DNA from: Pocillopora verrucosa
Lineage: Eukaryota > Cnidaria > Anthozoa > Scleractinia > Pocilloporidae
Reading direction: 5' to 3'
Assembly: GCF_036669915.1 (NCBI RefSeq)
Contig: NC_089325.1
Coordinates: 16,037,463 to 16,101,462, forward strand
Length of the DNA stretch: 64,000 nucleotides
In this document: positions 1-12,035 of the stretch, in pieces
Layout of the letters: every line of letters starts with the position of its first letter
How positions within the stretch are numbered: the stretch's first letter is position 1
Notes under the pieces: generated by a model
Databases searched by the model: none
The model's input: only the letters and a program-made list of their open reading frames with translations
Told to the model about the DNA's origin: nothing
Made by a program: the position numbers and the translations under genes

Positions 1-1380
1 CAAATATTGATTCACAGGTAACATGACACTGCGAAATTATGAAACATATTAAGAAGACAAACGTGTTACTGGGAATCACTATCTATTTCGTTAGCTCCTT
101 TTTTTTCCCTACAAATTTTAGCTATCAAATACAGCTTCTAAAACCCATTGATCTTGGGATGAAATATAATCCTACAGGATAATTAAGGTGAAGTTGACAT
201 TTAGTTTCCACAAAAGTTATGAAATGATAAGTGCGGCCAGATGAAGCAAATATCTTGCAGCCTTTAGCCGTTCAGTTGATTTGATGATCTCACTTTTCAG
301 AGTTTCCCGCAAGGTTTTCCTCGATCCTTTTGCTTTTTAAAAAGCGAAAAAGCGTATTTCACATGCGAAGCGAAATAAGAGAAACGAACGGCAAAATGAT
401 ATTTAGGCGAAAGGAGTAATTGATAGAATGATTTCTAGCAAATTAAATATGACAGGTGTTTATGAATCAAGGTGAGACCGAACCAAGGTGAGACCGAATC
501 CATTAAAACTAAAAATTGACTTAAAGTAAAAGTAAAATCATAAAATTTTCACTTTACAGACTTTGCAATTTTTTTTTAGTATCTCACATGTATACTTTTA
601 TGGGGGCTCACGCATAAGCATATTTCAATTGAAACTGTCTGTAGTTTAAAAAGATTAGTCTTCAGAGCTACGATATAGTATTTGACATTTCGTAAGGATT
701 GAACAACGAGGCACTCAAGTTTCATCTCCAGATCACAAGTATAGATCAGGTGGGTTTAACTACGTTGAAAGTGCATTTGGATGTTAACACTCTTTATGAT
801 ATAATTTTACAGTAATTTTTTTCTGGTGCATTACACTTTGCCTATCAAAGCGCCATTTATCTTTTCCATTTCTTGGCAATCTAGCTATTTTATCATTACG
901 ATCCGTGCTTTCGTTGTGCAAATCGATTTTCCTAAAAGTATTATGAGCCACCTTCGATTATGTTTTAAAGAAATGCTTGATTTTACTTGAAAGAAAATCT
1001 CAGATGAATTACTGCGGCAAGTCATACAAGACCGCAAGAAAATTTTCCTATATATATTACAATCTACATGTTTTTATTTCACTGGGAAAACAGGACGTTT
1101 ACCCTTATTTTTGGAACAATTTGGGCTGATGCAAAATTTTAATACTTAATATGGAAAAAAGTGACAAACGATTGCATTATTAAGGTGTAGGAGGCTTTAC
1201 TGAAAAAAACTTTACGCTCGTTTGAAACGTCGAACTATATTTGTTCCGACCCAAGTAACTAAGTTCGCCGACAGTTGATTCAGACGTCGAACTTAATTGA
1301 GTCCAACCTAAATGCTGAGGTGTAAAATAAACCATTACAGTCACGGATTACTGTTGAACTAATTGAGTCGAACCGAAGGA
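1..1380. other. AT-rich non-coding stretch
   Basis: I see no supportable coding exon. A 14-base motif (AAGGTGAGACCGAA) is repeated twice in tandem near 469-498. Around 1220-1380 several GTCGAACT-type motifs recur in both orientations (near 1227, 1290 and 1367), suggesting an old MITE, but no clean terminal repeats could be delimited. Confidence 0.4.
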
Positions 1381-1856
1381 TTTAACATGGCGGAGATGCC
1401 TCAAGAAAGTACGGGAAACAACTCATCAGAATTTCTTCTCGTCAGTGCCATCCATAAATGAAGATAACGCCTAAACATGCTGACGGTGTGGAATAACTTA
1501 GAGCTCGGAGGAGGAAAGTATTGAATCCTTGTTTTCTTCTTCTACTGCTGATTTCATCTCAACGAAACAGCAAGACCACTGCGTCTCGCTCTTGTCGTCG
1601 GTTCACTAGAAACATTGAATGGTGGGAGAATGCTTGGAATAACCGGTCGAAGGTTTAGGAAACATTTTTGATTTCTAAGTTAACATTTACGTACACAAAA
1701 AAACGCACCAGTCCATCTCTTGCCAGAGAAGCAGTGACAGAGGAACCGATTTCCTAAGAACTCTGGGTAGCCCTTCGCTCAATTCTTTCAGACCGCGGCT
1801 ATACCATTGCAGAGATTGCAGGTCTCGGAGTATCCACGGTGTGTTTAATCGTTAGT
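1380..1856 (+). pseudogene. PIF/Harbinger (HARBI1-type) transposase N-terminal fragment, dead
   Basis: Reading frames here resemble the N-terminal part of HARBI1-like DDE transposases. A possible ATG lies at about 1387 (MAEMPQES). A segment near 1590-1640 reads CRRFTRNIEWWENAWN, and one near 1720-1855 reads VTEEPIS, then a stop, then a stretch ending TIAEIAGLGVSTVCLIV. That last segment is the helix-turn-helix region preceding the DDE core. At least two in-frame stops and a frame change make it non-functional. The frame ends abruptly at 1856, exactly where a large inverted repeat begins, so the catalytic domain is missing. Family assignment is from memory of motif pattern, not a search. Confidence 0.6.
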
Positions 1857-2586
1857 GTGAGTTTACGATGCTGTGATTCTAGAAGACGCCGCGATCTGTC
1901 TTGGTGGTCGCGTCGGGCCTGGCAGCTTGCATGTAAAATAGTTTACGATCGATTCCGGTCACGACGACGCGGCGAATCCTATTGGCGGGAAAATTTCACA
2001 ATGCGCTAGTTTGAGATCAGCTCACCAAACATCGCAGCCACACGAGCATGCACAGTACGTGGAATGTTTCTTAGCCTTTTTTCTTTTGTAATAGGAAATT
2101 ATGCCAAAGTTAAGGGAGACTCCCTTCCTTATGCGTACGATTCAAGTGTCATAAAATATGAAGAATTTGTTTTGCTGTACGGTATCAACACTGCAAAAAG
2201 CCCTGACTTTCCTTACTGAAATTACGAAGCTTTGGAACTCGACATGACGTCTGACGATGAATGCCAAGCTGAATTTCGCTTTTATAAGAATGATTTGTAT
2301 AACTTAAAGAAAGTCTTAAAACCCATCTCTCTATAAACTTTGGCATAATTTCTTATTACAAAAGAAAAAAGGCTAAGAAACTTTCCACGTAATGTGCTTG
2401 CTTGTGTGGCTGCGATGTTTGGTGAGCTGATCTCAAACTGGCGCATTGTGAAATTTTCCCGCCAATAGGATTCGCCGCGTCGTCGTGACCGGAATCGTAA
2501 ACTATTTTTCATGCGAGCCGCCAGGCCCGACGCGACCACCAAGACAGATCGCGGCGTCTTCTAGAATCACAGCATCGTAAACTCAC
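1857..2586. repeat. Large inverted repeat (about 250-bp arms, 228-bp spacer)
   Basis: The left arm (1857-2109) is matched by the reverse complement in the right arm (2338-2586). The outer ends read GTGAGTTTACGATGCTGTGA and its complement, and the inner ends meet at ATTATGCCAAAG/CTTTGGCATAAT. Arms differ by scattered substitutions and small indels, so the duplication is not very recent. The GC content of the outer half (CGCCGCGATC, CGACGACGCGGCGAATCC) is well above the neighbourhood. It abuts the dead Harbinger transposase, so it may be a fold-back derivative of that element. Confidence 0.8.
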
Positions 2587-3770
2587 TGTTATGTGCCTTC
2601 GGCCGCGGCGTCGCGAACATTTTCGGATCGTAAATTCACTTATCATGCCGGGCTGGCGCGTGCTGTGAAGCGGAACTTTGCCGCCCGCTGTTGTTTGAAA
2701 TTGAACAACGGAAATACAAATAAAAGTACAAAACAGTTTTCAAAATGACGGCTGAAAATACTATATTGAACGCCACTGAGGCCCTGCGTCCACTACGTAA
2801 TGAAGTCGGTAATTTCTTCTTGTTTGAAGGAGAAGTGAAAACAGCTCTCACTTCAATTTTTTGAAAAATACTGTGTGGGTCAAAGCTCTTTGAAACGAGC
2901 TAAAATATCACGAATTCCAGTGTCAGCATTCCTCGAAGGAGAAATAAAAGGTGTGGCTAAACATGCTCCATAGAGGCCTAAGCCTAAGAATGAAGGCCCG
3001 AAGCGCTTGGGCCTCAGAGTTCAAACGGGCGATATCCTCGTAAATTTTTTCCTTAATTTTATAAAATGTAAAAAAGGCTCGTTCCGCTTATGGTGTTTCG
3101 CACAAAAAATAAAAACACGGAGATGTAACCTACTATCACCGAGAGAAAAGACTTATTCGAGATTTTGCCTAGTTATCCGAGCTCTGCAGCGACTCAGTCC
3201 GAGAATTCCCGATGAAGAAGAGTAAAGGAACATGTAAAGGAACTTCAAAAGTTTCCATAAGTTCTGAAACGCCTTTCACCATCACATTTATCAAGAGGAC
3301 ACAGCAAGAAGTGGTGAAAGCTCATTACAAATTCACAAATGAATTTGGCTACACCTTCCCGTAAGCATATAAGTAATGAGAACTCGACTGAATGGAGTAT
3401 ATTTCAGGCTGTTTGTAATTATAAGTAGTCGTAACATTATGCACTCGGCCGATTTAAGTTACTTGCCTAGCCTTAATTGTACTCCACTCTGCGTAGTTAC
3501 CAGTGAATCCTATTAAAATACCATAGACGTGCTACATCGATATTTGAAACAATGTTGGAATGCCGTTTAGTTTGAGTTCCAATCAGTTTGATTCGTTTGG
3601 TTGGGGCAAATTTTAAACAAAAACCACACAACAGAAGGGTGATCAGTGTAATTTAATCAACACTATCTTAAAGGTCCTACCTGCTGCTAATACAATATAT
3701 AATAATATAATCCCAAGTCAACAGTGGTTTTGAAACAGATTGTATACAGATTTAGCTTTAAATTACAAAA
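2587..3770. other. No supportable gene
   Basis: Only short open frames are present. One 50-codon frame starting at 3212 (MKKSKGTCKG) has no family I recognise. The motif ATCGTAAA recurs at 2496, 2574 and 2628, linking this segment to the adjacent inverted repeat. Confidence 0.35.
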
Positions 3771-3779
3771 GCTGTGGAG

Positions 3780-5835
3780 CAGTATTTCCATCCTTAACAC
3801 TATGCTCAACAAATTTTATGATTGGGTCTCCACAGAAACAGCACTTAACTTCCCCAGGACATGCCTTTAACAGACCACAATAGCAATAAGAGGATCACTG
3901 AATACCCTTTCTGGGATGTAGGCTACATTTTTGCATGCAGCTTCTGGCTGCTGAAAACCTTGCTGAGGCAGCCAAATCAACATTACATATAAATTTTTTC
4001 AAGTGCTACTCTTTTTTTAAATTCTTCAACCTTGTTGATAACATTTACTCTTTACTGGTAAATCAAGGGCTTCCTCTTGTTTGACCTTTCAATTCTAAAT
4101 GTACCTTTCACATGCCTAAAATCAGCTAATGAAACATTTGCAAAGGGTGAGAAATACTCAGCACTAATAGTCAATTCACCTGCCAACATGGCAATTCATA
4201 CTCAGCTCTTTCAAACTCTGTAATTTGCAGTAATAATAACCTCACATATTTCTTGGTAACAGGAGAACTTTTATCACAGTTGGCACCAAAAATTAGAAAG
4301 TTATCATACCTTGATGCCACCCTTCTTCCAACATTGAGGAAACTGACCAAGAAAGAACATGCACTCTCATTCTTGCCAAATAGGCATCCGTCACCTCCAA
4401 GAGCAATTTGAAAAGTGCCTGTTGATTCTGTACAGCCTTTCAAGCTTTCTTTTGTATTCTTAGAGAGATAAAATTTGGCAAGCATTGCAAGGTATTGTCT
4501 TAAGTCTCTATATGCACCATTCACTTGGTTTTCATTTTTAAGCCCTCTAGATGGTCTGGGTCAATTTCATGAACAGTTCCAATATCAATCTTTGTTACCT
4601 GTTCCACATGGTTACTATAAGTGAGAAGCTTTGGTACCTTACAACCTTTACAAATTGAAATGCTTGTTTTTTGCCCTGGTTTACTTTCATTTGATTTCAT
4701 TGAAAGCACTAGTCTAACACTTTTGTACTTTCTTTTACCCGTTACACCACTTGCATAATATGTTGCAATACTTTGTACAATGTTGTCATCTGACATTTCA
4801 AATTTTAAAACATTTTTCCTATACTCTTTAGAAACTACACTATTAGTCAACTGCTTGTTCCCTGTCACATAATTTGTGAGAGTATCCAATTTGCATCTTT
4901 TCTGTAAAGTGTCAAACAATCCCTCAAAAGTGGCTGAAGAATGTTCATTTGTGCTTTCATGCATTCTGGCAGCAGCTTCAATGGTCTCATGCCTCCTTTT
5001 CCTTGCAATTCTTGGTCCCAGTGATGATTCTCCATCAACAAGTGCAGTAGGGCTTCTTGTTCGTGCCTGAGATACCTGTCCCTGTGTCTATAAATATCAC
5101 TAAATTAGACACTAAGTAGTAACACATTTATTAAAATAATAAGTGGTTGGATGAGACCAAAATTGTAAACAAAACAGATCTGAACACAACAATTGTATCT
5201 TGCCATATCTTACATTTGATATTTTGATGTTTATAGTTTTGAGACACTGTCATTTATGACTGTCTTCTGACTGACCAAATGAACACAGGCACGCACTCAG
5301 GTTTCTTGCCCAGGTACTGGCATAGAAGCCTGGCACTGGCTGTCATTCTGGTACTGGCTCTGTGTTAAGTGGCCAGTCCACCAAAATGTAACTTGTAAAA
5401 ATATTTTTTCTTCTCAAAAAATTGAATATTTTTCCAGTAATGTTTTTATCAAAAATTGGCATAAAATTTCATCCATCCACTAACTGATGAAAACCTACAG
5501 TCAGAATTTGTGCACAGCAGTTTTTTGCTGCACACTTACCAGTACTGGTAAAACAACCACAATGAGGAATCAAGAGTATACTCACAGGAATATTTTCTAA
5601 TTTATTTGTTATGTCCTTGCATCCTTCCCCTACTGTGGCCAACTGAAAGCATTAATTAAACATGTGTTTTCTTATGCACTGATTGGTTAATTTTTAAAGT
5701 TCATTTAAAGTTCAGACAGATAAAAAGCTGGCGGGGGGTATTAACGAATGTTTGTGTAAGGAGGTACAGCAGGGATGCACAAACCATTACCCAGTTTATA
5801 ATTAAAATTATCATTATCGTTACTATTATTATTAC

Positions 5836-5872
<37 letters not shown>

Positions 5873-6321
5873 TTGAATTTCCTACCTTGTCAAATTGAAA
5901 TACAAGCCTCCCTGTGCTCGCACTTCCACCACTTGCCCAAAATACTTTGATGCAAAAATTCTCTAATATTCGAAATATAAAACATTCTCAAAGCAGCAAT
6001 ACTAATTTAGGTAAAATTTCCGTACAGCCCCAAACTATTGTCAAACAAATCTGTTTTCCCTATGGCAATGTATTGTTTTTTTCATCGTTTTCTCTGTCCA
6101 AGAACTGAATGCATAATGTAGTATGGGGCTGTGCAGAAATTTTACCCTAATTTACGTTAAAATGACAATTAAATATGTTATCTCGCCTTTTCCTGGGCTC
6201 GTTGGACTTTTTTGTACTATGCCAATAGCTTGCGATTTTCATTAACAGCTTTCTCTCTTGCAACCTTCCAATCTTTCATGTATTGAGCCAAGTTAAAGCG
6301 CGTGTTCTTTTTGGGCGGCAT
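3780..6321 (-). pseudogene. Decayed multi-exon gene of an unnamed multi-copy cnidarian protein family
   Basis: On the minus strand a first exon starts at 6321 (MPPKKNTRFNLAQYMKDWK) and is stopped by TAG at 6219-6217, although the frame stays sensible beyond it (YKKVQRAQEKAR). Further exon-like blocks with good splice signals follow. One near 5940-5888 ends FQFDK|GT. One from about 5648 to 5588 is LATVGEGCKDITNKLENIP between CAG and GTGAGT. A long one from 5087 begins TQGQVSQARTRSP. The last runs past 4521, then shifts frame to continue as NGAYRDLRQYLAMLAKFYL, and shifts again near 4185 (LAGELTISAEYFSPFANVS). The block IALGGDGCLFGKNESACSF and the phrase NFLIFGANC resemble a protein family I associate with repeated loci in cnidarian genomes. 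Function is unknown. One nonsense codon and at least two frameshifts argue it is dead. Confidence 0.55.
5818..5873. repeat. (ATT)n microsatellite
   Basis: About eighteen near-perfect ATT triplets in a row, lying within an intron-like gap of the decayed minus-strand gene. Confidence 0.95.
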
Positions 6322-6811
6322 CCCAAATATTAACTCATTAAAAACTAAGAAAAGAATGCAAAATTAGTAAAACCAAAAATCATAGAGTTCTATTCAATGC
6401 TTTGAAGTTTATCTTCGTAACAAAATTTCTCGGATAAGAAGAAATATTTAAAAGACTATCCGGGTCAAAAATACGATGCGAATGGTAAACAAACCTTACT
6501 TTCCCTTTTTACTATTTCCTCTGCTGTCTCTTTTCAAACGAACATCGAAGAAATTATTGTATGTTTTGGCATCAAAACGACGGGAAAAACTGTTTACTTT
6601 CAGCAAATTTGAGTTTTGTCGCCTTCGGACTAACCCAAGGACCGCTCGGCGGCATTTTTCGACAGGCATTTAACTCAGTTCCAGTCTTCTCTAATAAGCA
6701 CACGGTCACAGACGCCATATTTGTGGACAATGTTCCGTGAATATGAGAGGGATCCTCGCAGTAATAAACACTACTTGAGCAGTAGCGAAAATAAGGCCTG
6801 GAAAAAATTCA

Positions 6812-6862
6812 GGCCTGTACTGGATTTGAACCCATGACCTCTGCGATACCGGTGCAGCGCTT
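6812..6862 (-). repeat. Truncated tRNA-Thr-like module
   Basis: The reverse complement carries the 3' two thirds of the tRNA-like module seen intact at 11.7-12.3 kb: GCGCTGCACCGGTATCGCAG, the T-arm ATGGGTTCAAATCC and the trailing CAGGCC. The 5' quarter is missing. Here the anticodon loop is the normal seven bases (CCGGTAT, anticodon GGT), unlike the nine-base loop of the 12-kb copies. The complementary GGCCTG/CAGGCC flanks at 6795-6816 form the same trailing hairpin. Confidence 0.7.
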
Positions 6863-6869
6863 TTTTGAT

Positions 6870-8940
6870 TACTGCTTTCTTCGTTTTTAATATAATAAAG
6901 AGCCTTTCTTTTTCGCCTTGCCAACTACTTTTAAACAGAATGGTGAGCCACTTGCCAAATCTTTCATCTGCTTGAAATCCCTTGATTTCAGTTGCAGTTT
7001 TTTGCGTCGAGGCTGCCTGCCTTATCTTGATTCGCAGATAAATCAAAGTGTAGTCCTTCGCGGGTGCAAAAAAAAATTAACACGCTATTTGAAGCATAAC
7101 CACCACAAACTAAATATCAATAGAAACGTTATGAAATGCACTATTTTACCGAAGCTATTTCGTTTTAGCTTGATCTCATCGTAAACCGAATAGGGCGCGA
7201 CAACTCGAAATGGACCATGTTTCTTTGAGCGAATTAATCCCTTATTAGATTTGACCGCACAAATAAACATTCTACTCAAAAGCAGACAGAGAATAAAGAT
7301 CTCCACGTGCAACAGAAATCAGATGTTTTCGCGATTGAAATCCAAGGACCAGGATGTTTTTCCGCAAGAAAGCGTTGGGGAGTCATTTCTGTTGACATGT
7401 TAAAATTGGATATCCACTGTTTGGCGAGCCAAAGAATTCAGTTCGAAAATACGTTTTTGTAAATAAGTCACACGCTTTTCCATATTTTAACAAAAATTTT
7501 CTCGGTAACTATAGTAAAAATAATAATGTTTAGTTTGACATGAAATAAAAAATAAAAAAAAAACGTCTATCCTAAGCAGACTCCCACTCCAAACTTATTT
7601 AAGAGCGACGGTCAGGAAATATCGACCATTGAGTGGCAAGAGTTAAAAAATGAATTTCGCTTATTTTCCGACTATAAAAAGCTACTAAGAATAGAAGAAA
7701 TTTAATGTATTTCTTTTTCTTCCGGAGCGCTTTAATTCTGAGAAAACTGAGAAAAACAAATTTGACCCGCGACGATCCCGAAAGGTCCCGCAAGCAAGTG
7801 TGAAATTGATATTTTAAACTGACTTTTGGTCTTCAAGGAAAAACGATTCAAAGGATCATGACACCGAATTTTGATAGAGTGAGTGCCGTTCTTTCCCAGA
7901 AACTATATGACTTATCTTTATTGTTGTTCATAAATAGCAAACAACGCGCAGGAAAGTGCTGTATTTTCAAACGTGAAAAATCCCGCAAATACCTCCTTAA
8001 TTCAAATGTTTTTTTCACTATGTGGTATAATTCAGATATTCCTTTTAACTATGTCATTAGAGGGATTTAAGGTTGTCCTTGATAATATGTTAGAATCAGC
8101 ACGGGTTTTCTTTACAGTGCCTCACGCGAAGGTTTTGAAATGACAGTAATTCATTCAAATTTTTTACAACGGCTGAGTAAACAATTCTTGTTGCGTGACC
8201 GTAACGTCAAGCGGAGTTTTTACACAGCAGGCCGGAATATACACGAAAGCGTACTGAAAACGATTCTGGTGTGAGCTTTTCGTCCTTTTTTATTGAAAAA
8301 AGGTAATCGGCCAAAGATAGGTTATTTTTTCTCATTGTTAAGGTGGAAGTTTTCCTTTTCAGTGTAAGATGTTTTCCCTGATAAATATCAGGATGTAATT
8401 TGATTAGCTCTCGGCTAACCTGTTTAACTTTTATACTTGTTTTTTCCGCTTCCTTTGGTTTCAGAAGAATCGGAACAGAAACACAAAAATCATAGATGCT
8501 TTTTTAAATTGATATTTTCTTCAATTGTGAGGATTCATTTCTATTATTTGTTGAAGAAATGACAGAGTTGGCTAAAGTTCGAAGCATTTTATTAGCCGTA
8601 GTAAATTGAATTAGTCAATTAAATGCAAAGAGGAAATATTTAATTAGCGAAGTTGGGGTGAATTTGTTTTGCCAGTTTTGAGTCATCAGGGACGTTAAGT
8701 GCTCTTTTAGCTCCTTAGTCGGCGGTTCTTGCTCTTATGACCCCAGAGATAGGAGCAGATCAACTGAGGTTATTCCATTTCTGAACTGCAAAAGAGACAT
8801 CGCGGGTCATAAGTCTTCCTTGTCAATAACTGACGTAGAAACCGAAATCGAACTTATTTTGGGAAGAGTATCTACATCCTTTTCTTCGGAGTTAGACCTT
8901 TCGGAATTAACGATTTGTCCCCGACACAGCTCATCCCTTG
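6870..8940. other. Non-coding spacer with a dispersed repeat
   Basis: No coding exon is supported. Positions about 7602-7660 match, in reverse complement, about 13652-13722 (shared core CGATATTTCCTGACCGTCGC), so a small dispersed repeat is present in opposite orientation at the two places. A/T homopolymers are frequent. Confidence 0.4.
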
Positions 8941-8947
8941 GTATTAG

Positions 8948-11582
8948 GTGGCGTCGAGGATCGAATCTGTGCTGAGTTCCTCCGCCAATCTCGAAGCACG
9001 GCGGACAAGCCCAAAAAACGCAAAGGCAGAAAGAGGACTTGGCAAAAGTGCTTGTTATTTGATATGGAAGAAACTGGGAATTTTTATTCCAGTTGGTTCA
9101 GGTATGTATACATCATTTTTCATCTTTTTCAACCAAACAGACCAGCTCTAAAATGGCGGTCCAATCTGACACTTCAATTAAAGCACTTTGTAAGCACTTT
9201 TCTTTTTGTTTTGTTTTGACTTTTTCAATAATTAAGTAGCCGTGACGGTCGCAAATTCAATAGCCTTTGTTTATTTAGTGTTTCTTTTCCTTTCATTATT
9301 CTAACATTTTATATTAGTGATTGTAGCAGCAAAAAGGTAAATTTAGAAGCCTTCACCGGACTCCTAAAATTACAGCTTTTTAAAGCAGATTCCCTGATGG
9401 CCTATAGATAGTTACAGGGAGACTCAGCCCTTAAAGGGTACCTTTATCAGGCTTCAGGTATATCAAAGGGTAGGGAATTGAAGAGTTGAAGTATAGGAAA
9501 TGGCAGGAAAATCTATCATTTAAGTTTTTTAAAACAGGTTCCCTTACTTGTGTAAATTAAGACCGTAGTTGTTCAGAATAGTGATTATATCGTATCAGCA
9601 AAAACCTGCATTTTCCATCGATTCACTCAACAGGCATTTGTCGCAACTGCCGGGTTAAACTTGACATGCAGAAAATAGGGGAGCTGCCCACAAAGCTTCC
9701 GGAGACCAAGAACCTTTCTTACGAGGAAACTGAGACCATTGAGACTTCTGTAAGTTCTGAACTGGCACTCAATGGAAATAGTGTTATTAACAGTGGCACC
9801 AAACAAGGCCCGCGGGGCAAAAAAGATTAAAAAAAAAAAAAATGGATAGGGACCTTATCATCACAAAATCTGCATGAGTGGGCCCCGTTTCCTTACTGCC
9901 TTTCCTTGAAATGTAACGAATAGGGATAGAAAGCACAAATTAACCGATTTCGTAGACCTCAGACTGTGTGCTGGTATCCAAGAAAACAATGCCATATGCT
10001 TATTTTGTGCCTTCTACGTCAGTTTTTCCTGAGTTCCGCAGATAATGAAGAGGTTTAATACCCCGTGCATTTTATGTCGCCCTTGCGTCTGCACACAGTT
10101 TAAATTTATTCAGCGGATTTTCTATTTTTATTCTCACCAAAATCTGAGAACTTGAAGCAGTCGCAACAAGTTAAAGACCACGTAGTCCGCGATGGTAAGC
10201 TGAGGCCAAATTGTTCTTTTAAGAATTAAGGGTTAATTTAAAAAAAACTGCATTTTTGCTTCCACTTGCCCCCACCTACACACACGCATCCACCTTATAC
10301 CGCTAGGGATACGAGTTCATGTGATTTTCTCAAGGTTAAGGATACGGTGAATAACGCCCAGAAAAACGTTTCGGGTTTCCAATATACCACTCCGGGTTCC
10401 TTTACTACTCGCTTTAAAGTTCGTACTTATTTGTCATAATGAAAGGTATTTTATGTAATAAATTACGCACTTTTTATCATAAACGAAGGCAGCAAAAAAG
10501 GTTTTATTTTTAGTCCATAATAAAGGCAACAAAGATCAGGAGGGATTATTGATCTTTGTCTAAGTGTTGGTTAACTTTGATAATTATGTACCCAATTAAT
10601 TTTTTTTAATACAGTTTACGTTATATTTATTTTGCATCCTTGTCTAGGGTGTGATGTGTAACCTTCCAAATGCTGCAAGTACTCCTTGTTCGGTGGTAGC
10701 ACATGACTTACTATAGCAAGAAACGTCATTATATTTACCATCAACCCTCCTAGAAGAAACCGAGACAAGCACTACAGGAATGAAGTCGGAAGAACCTAAT
10801 GACCACCTTAGCGCAAAGCCAAGCAAGCGGTTTCAGCTGTTCTTGGTGAAATAGCGCCTAATGATCTAGATCTTCTCTGGGAATTTATTATGTCCTCAAA
10901 ACAAAATGAAACTGGAAATCACACTTGTTCTAGTGGTTTGGATAAAGAATTGATGTACACGCTGGCAAACTGCTACAAAAATGCAAACGAAAGGGATTCT
11001 CGCAGGCAGATATTGTCCATAATGGCTGATAAGGTTAGCTTGGCAACAATTCAACAGTGAATCCAAGGCCTGACAAGTTATCGGTTTAAGGTCGCCAGGC
11101 AGCATGATGCAGTCCATGGCAGTGGAAAACTGGTGCCTACCAATGCACCAACGAAGTTATTCATACCTGAAGCAAAATTAGCGCATTTCCTAGACTTTAT
11201 CACAAGCTCCCATGTAATTCAAGATCTTTCATTCGGAGCCAAGACAATAACATTGTCAACTAACGAGGTCGTCCAGGTTCCAAATGTGGTACGGAACATG
11301 ATACCTGAACGAATGGTTTGCCAGTACCAAAAATATTCTGCCGAGCATGATTTCACACCAATGAGTCGCAGTACACTGCTAAGAATTCTGCATGTTTGTT
11401 CCGCTTCGACTCGCAAGTCATTGCAAGGGTTAGATTTCGTAAGCTGTTCTGGTGCGCAGGCATTTGAAGATCTTGTGAACGTTGTGTACCAGCTCGGGGA
11501 AAACGGAATGGGCCTTACATGGGCAAAAACACAAAAGGAAGCTTTAAAGGAGGCAAAGCGGTACCTCAAGACTGATTTCAAG
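8948..11582 (+). pseudogene. Decayed multi-exon gene of a second unnamed multi-copy family
   Basis: Three exon-like blocks join in consistent phase. Block 1 (8948-9101), after a TTAG acceptor, encodes a basic segment ending YLIWKKLGIFIPVGS and stops at G|GTATGT. Block 2 (9634-9749), between ACAG and GTAAGT, gives GICRNCRVKLDMQKIGELP, a CxxC motif, and ends in phase 0. Block 3 runs from about 10635 to 11582: an early frame with a TAG at about 10707, a frameshift near 10827, then KQAVSAVLGEIAPNDLDLLW. There is an in-frame TGA at about 11058, after SLATIQQ. From about 11130 the frame is open for 150 codons, including HVIQDLSFGAKTITLS, PERMVCQYQKYS and SCSGAQAFEDLV, and ends at a GTAAAA donor. 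I recognise the last block as typical of repeated uncharacterised cnidarian proteins, but I know no function. No start codon was found. Confidence 0.5.
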
Positions 11583-11604
11583 GTAAAATAAGAAAGTGAA
11601 AAAG

Positions 11605-11618
11605 GAAAATAACTTTGT
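11605..11618. repeat. Left 14-bp target-site duplication of the tRNA-like composite
   Basis: GAAAATAACTTTGT here is repeated exactly at 12360-12373. The two copies bracket the palindromic tRNA-like element and nothing else, as expected for a target-primed insertion. Confidence 0.85.
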
Positions 11619-11737
11619 GATAAGAATACATGAAAGTCATATATTTGTACTGCGGAAAATACATTTTAAGCAAATGAAGATCATCGCAGTATATACTCAA
11701 CTTAAGCAGTTGAGAAATAAGGCCTGAAAAAAATTCA

Positions 11738-11812
11738 GGCCTGAACGGGAATCGAACCCATGACCTCTGCGAAATACCGGTGCAGCGCTCTAACCAACTG
11801 AGCTATCAAGCC
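11738..11812 (-). tRNA. tRNA-Thr(GGT)-like sequence, atypical anticodon loop
   Basis: The 75-nt sequence folds with a seven-pair acceptor stem (GGCTTGA/TCAGGCC), a D-arm GCTC-GAGC and a T-arm ATGGG-CCCGT. It has perfect internal Pol III promoter boxes (A box TAGCTCAGTTGG, B box GGTTCGATTCC). The anticodon arm CTGCA-CCGGTATTT-CGCAG has a nine-base loop and a closing mismatch, so it is probably not a functional tRNA but a SINE head. No CCA is encoded. A T7 run in a hairpin follows and could end Pol III transcription. Confidence 0.6.
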
Positions 11813-11960
11813 AACTGGGAGCTGGTCAATTGTGAGTTCGTTATATACCCGTAGATGGAGAAGGTGTGATAAGAATACATGAAAGTCATATATTTGTACT
11901 GCGGAAAATACATTTTAAGCAAATGAAGATCATCGCAGTATATACTCAACTTAAGCAGTT

Positions 11961-12035
11961 GGCTTGATAGCTCAGTTGGTTAGAGCGCTGCACCGGTATT
12001 TCGCAGAGGTCATGGGTTCGATTCCCGTTCAGGCC
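11961..12035 (+). tRNA. tRNA-Thr(GGT)-like sequence, second module
   Basis: Same sequence as the inverted module, including the two extra T bases in the anticodon loop, followed by the GGCCTGAATTTTTTTCAGGC hairpin. The shared insertion shows that the three modules in this element come from one another rather than from independent tRNA genes. Confidence 0.6.

Noticed and set aside
2282..2542. 86-codon minus frame
   Set aside because: It lies within the right arm of the inverted repeat and has no family features. The frame is a by-product of the GC-rich arm.
6706..7046. Overlapping 72- and 91-codon minus frames
   Set aside because: They read through the truncated tRNA-like relic (6812-6862), so they are chance frames.
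8938..9219. 93-codon plus frame
   Set aside because: Different frame from the one that splices in phase to the CxxC exon at 9634, and it runs past the GTATGT donor.
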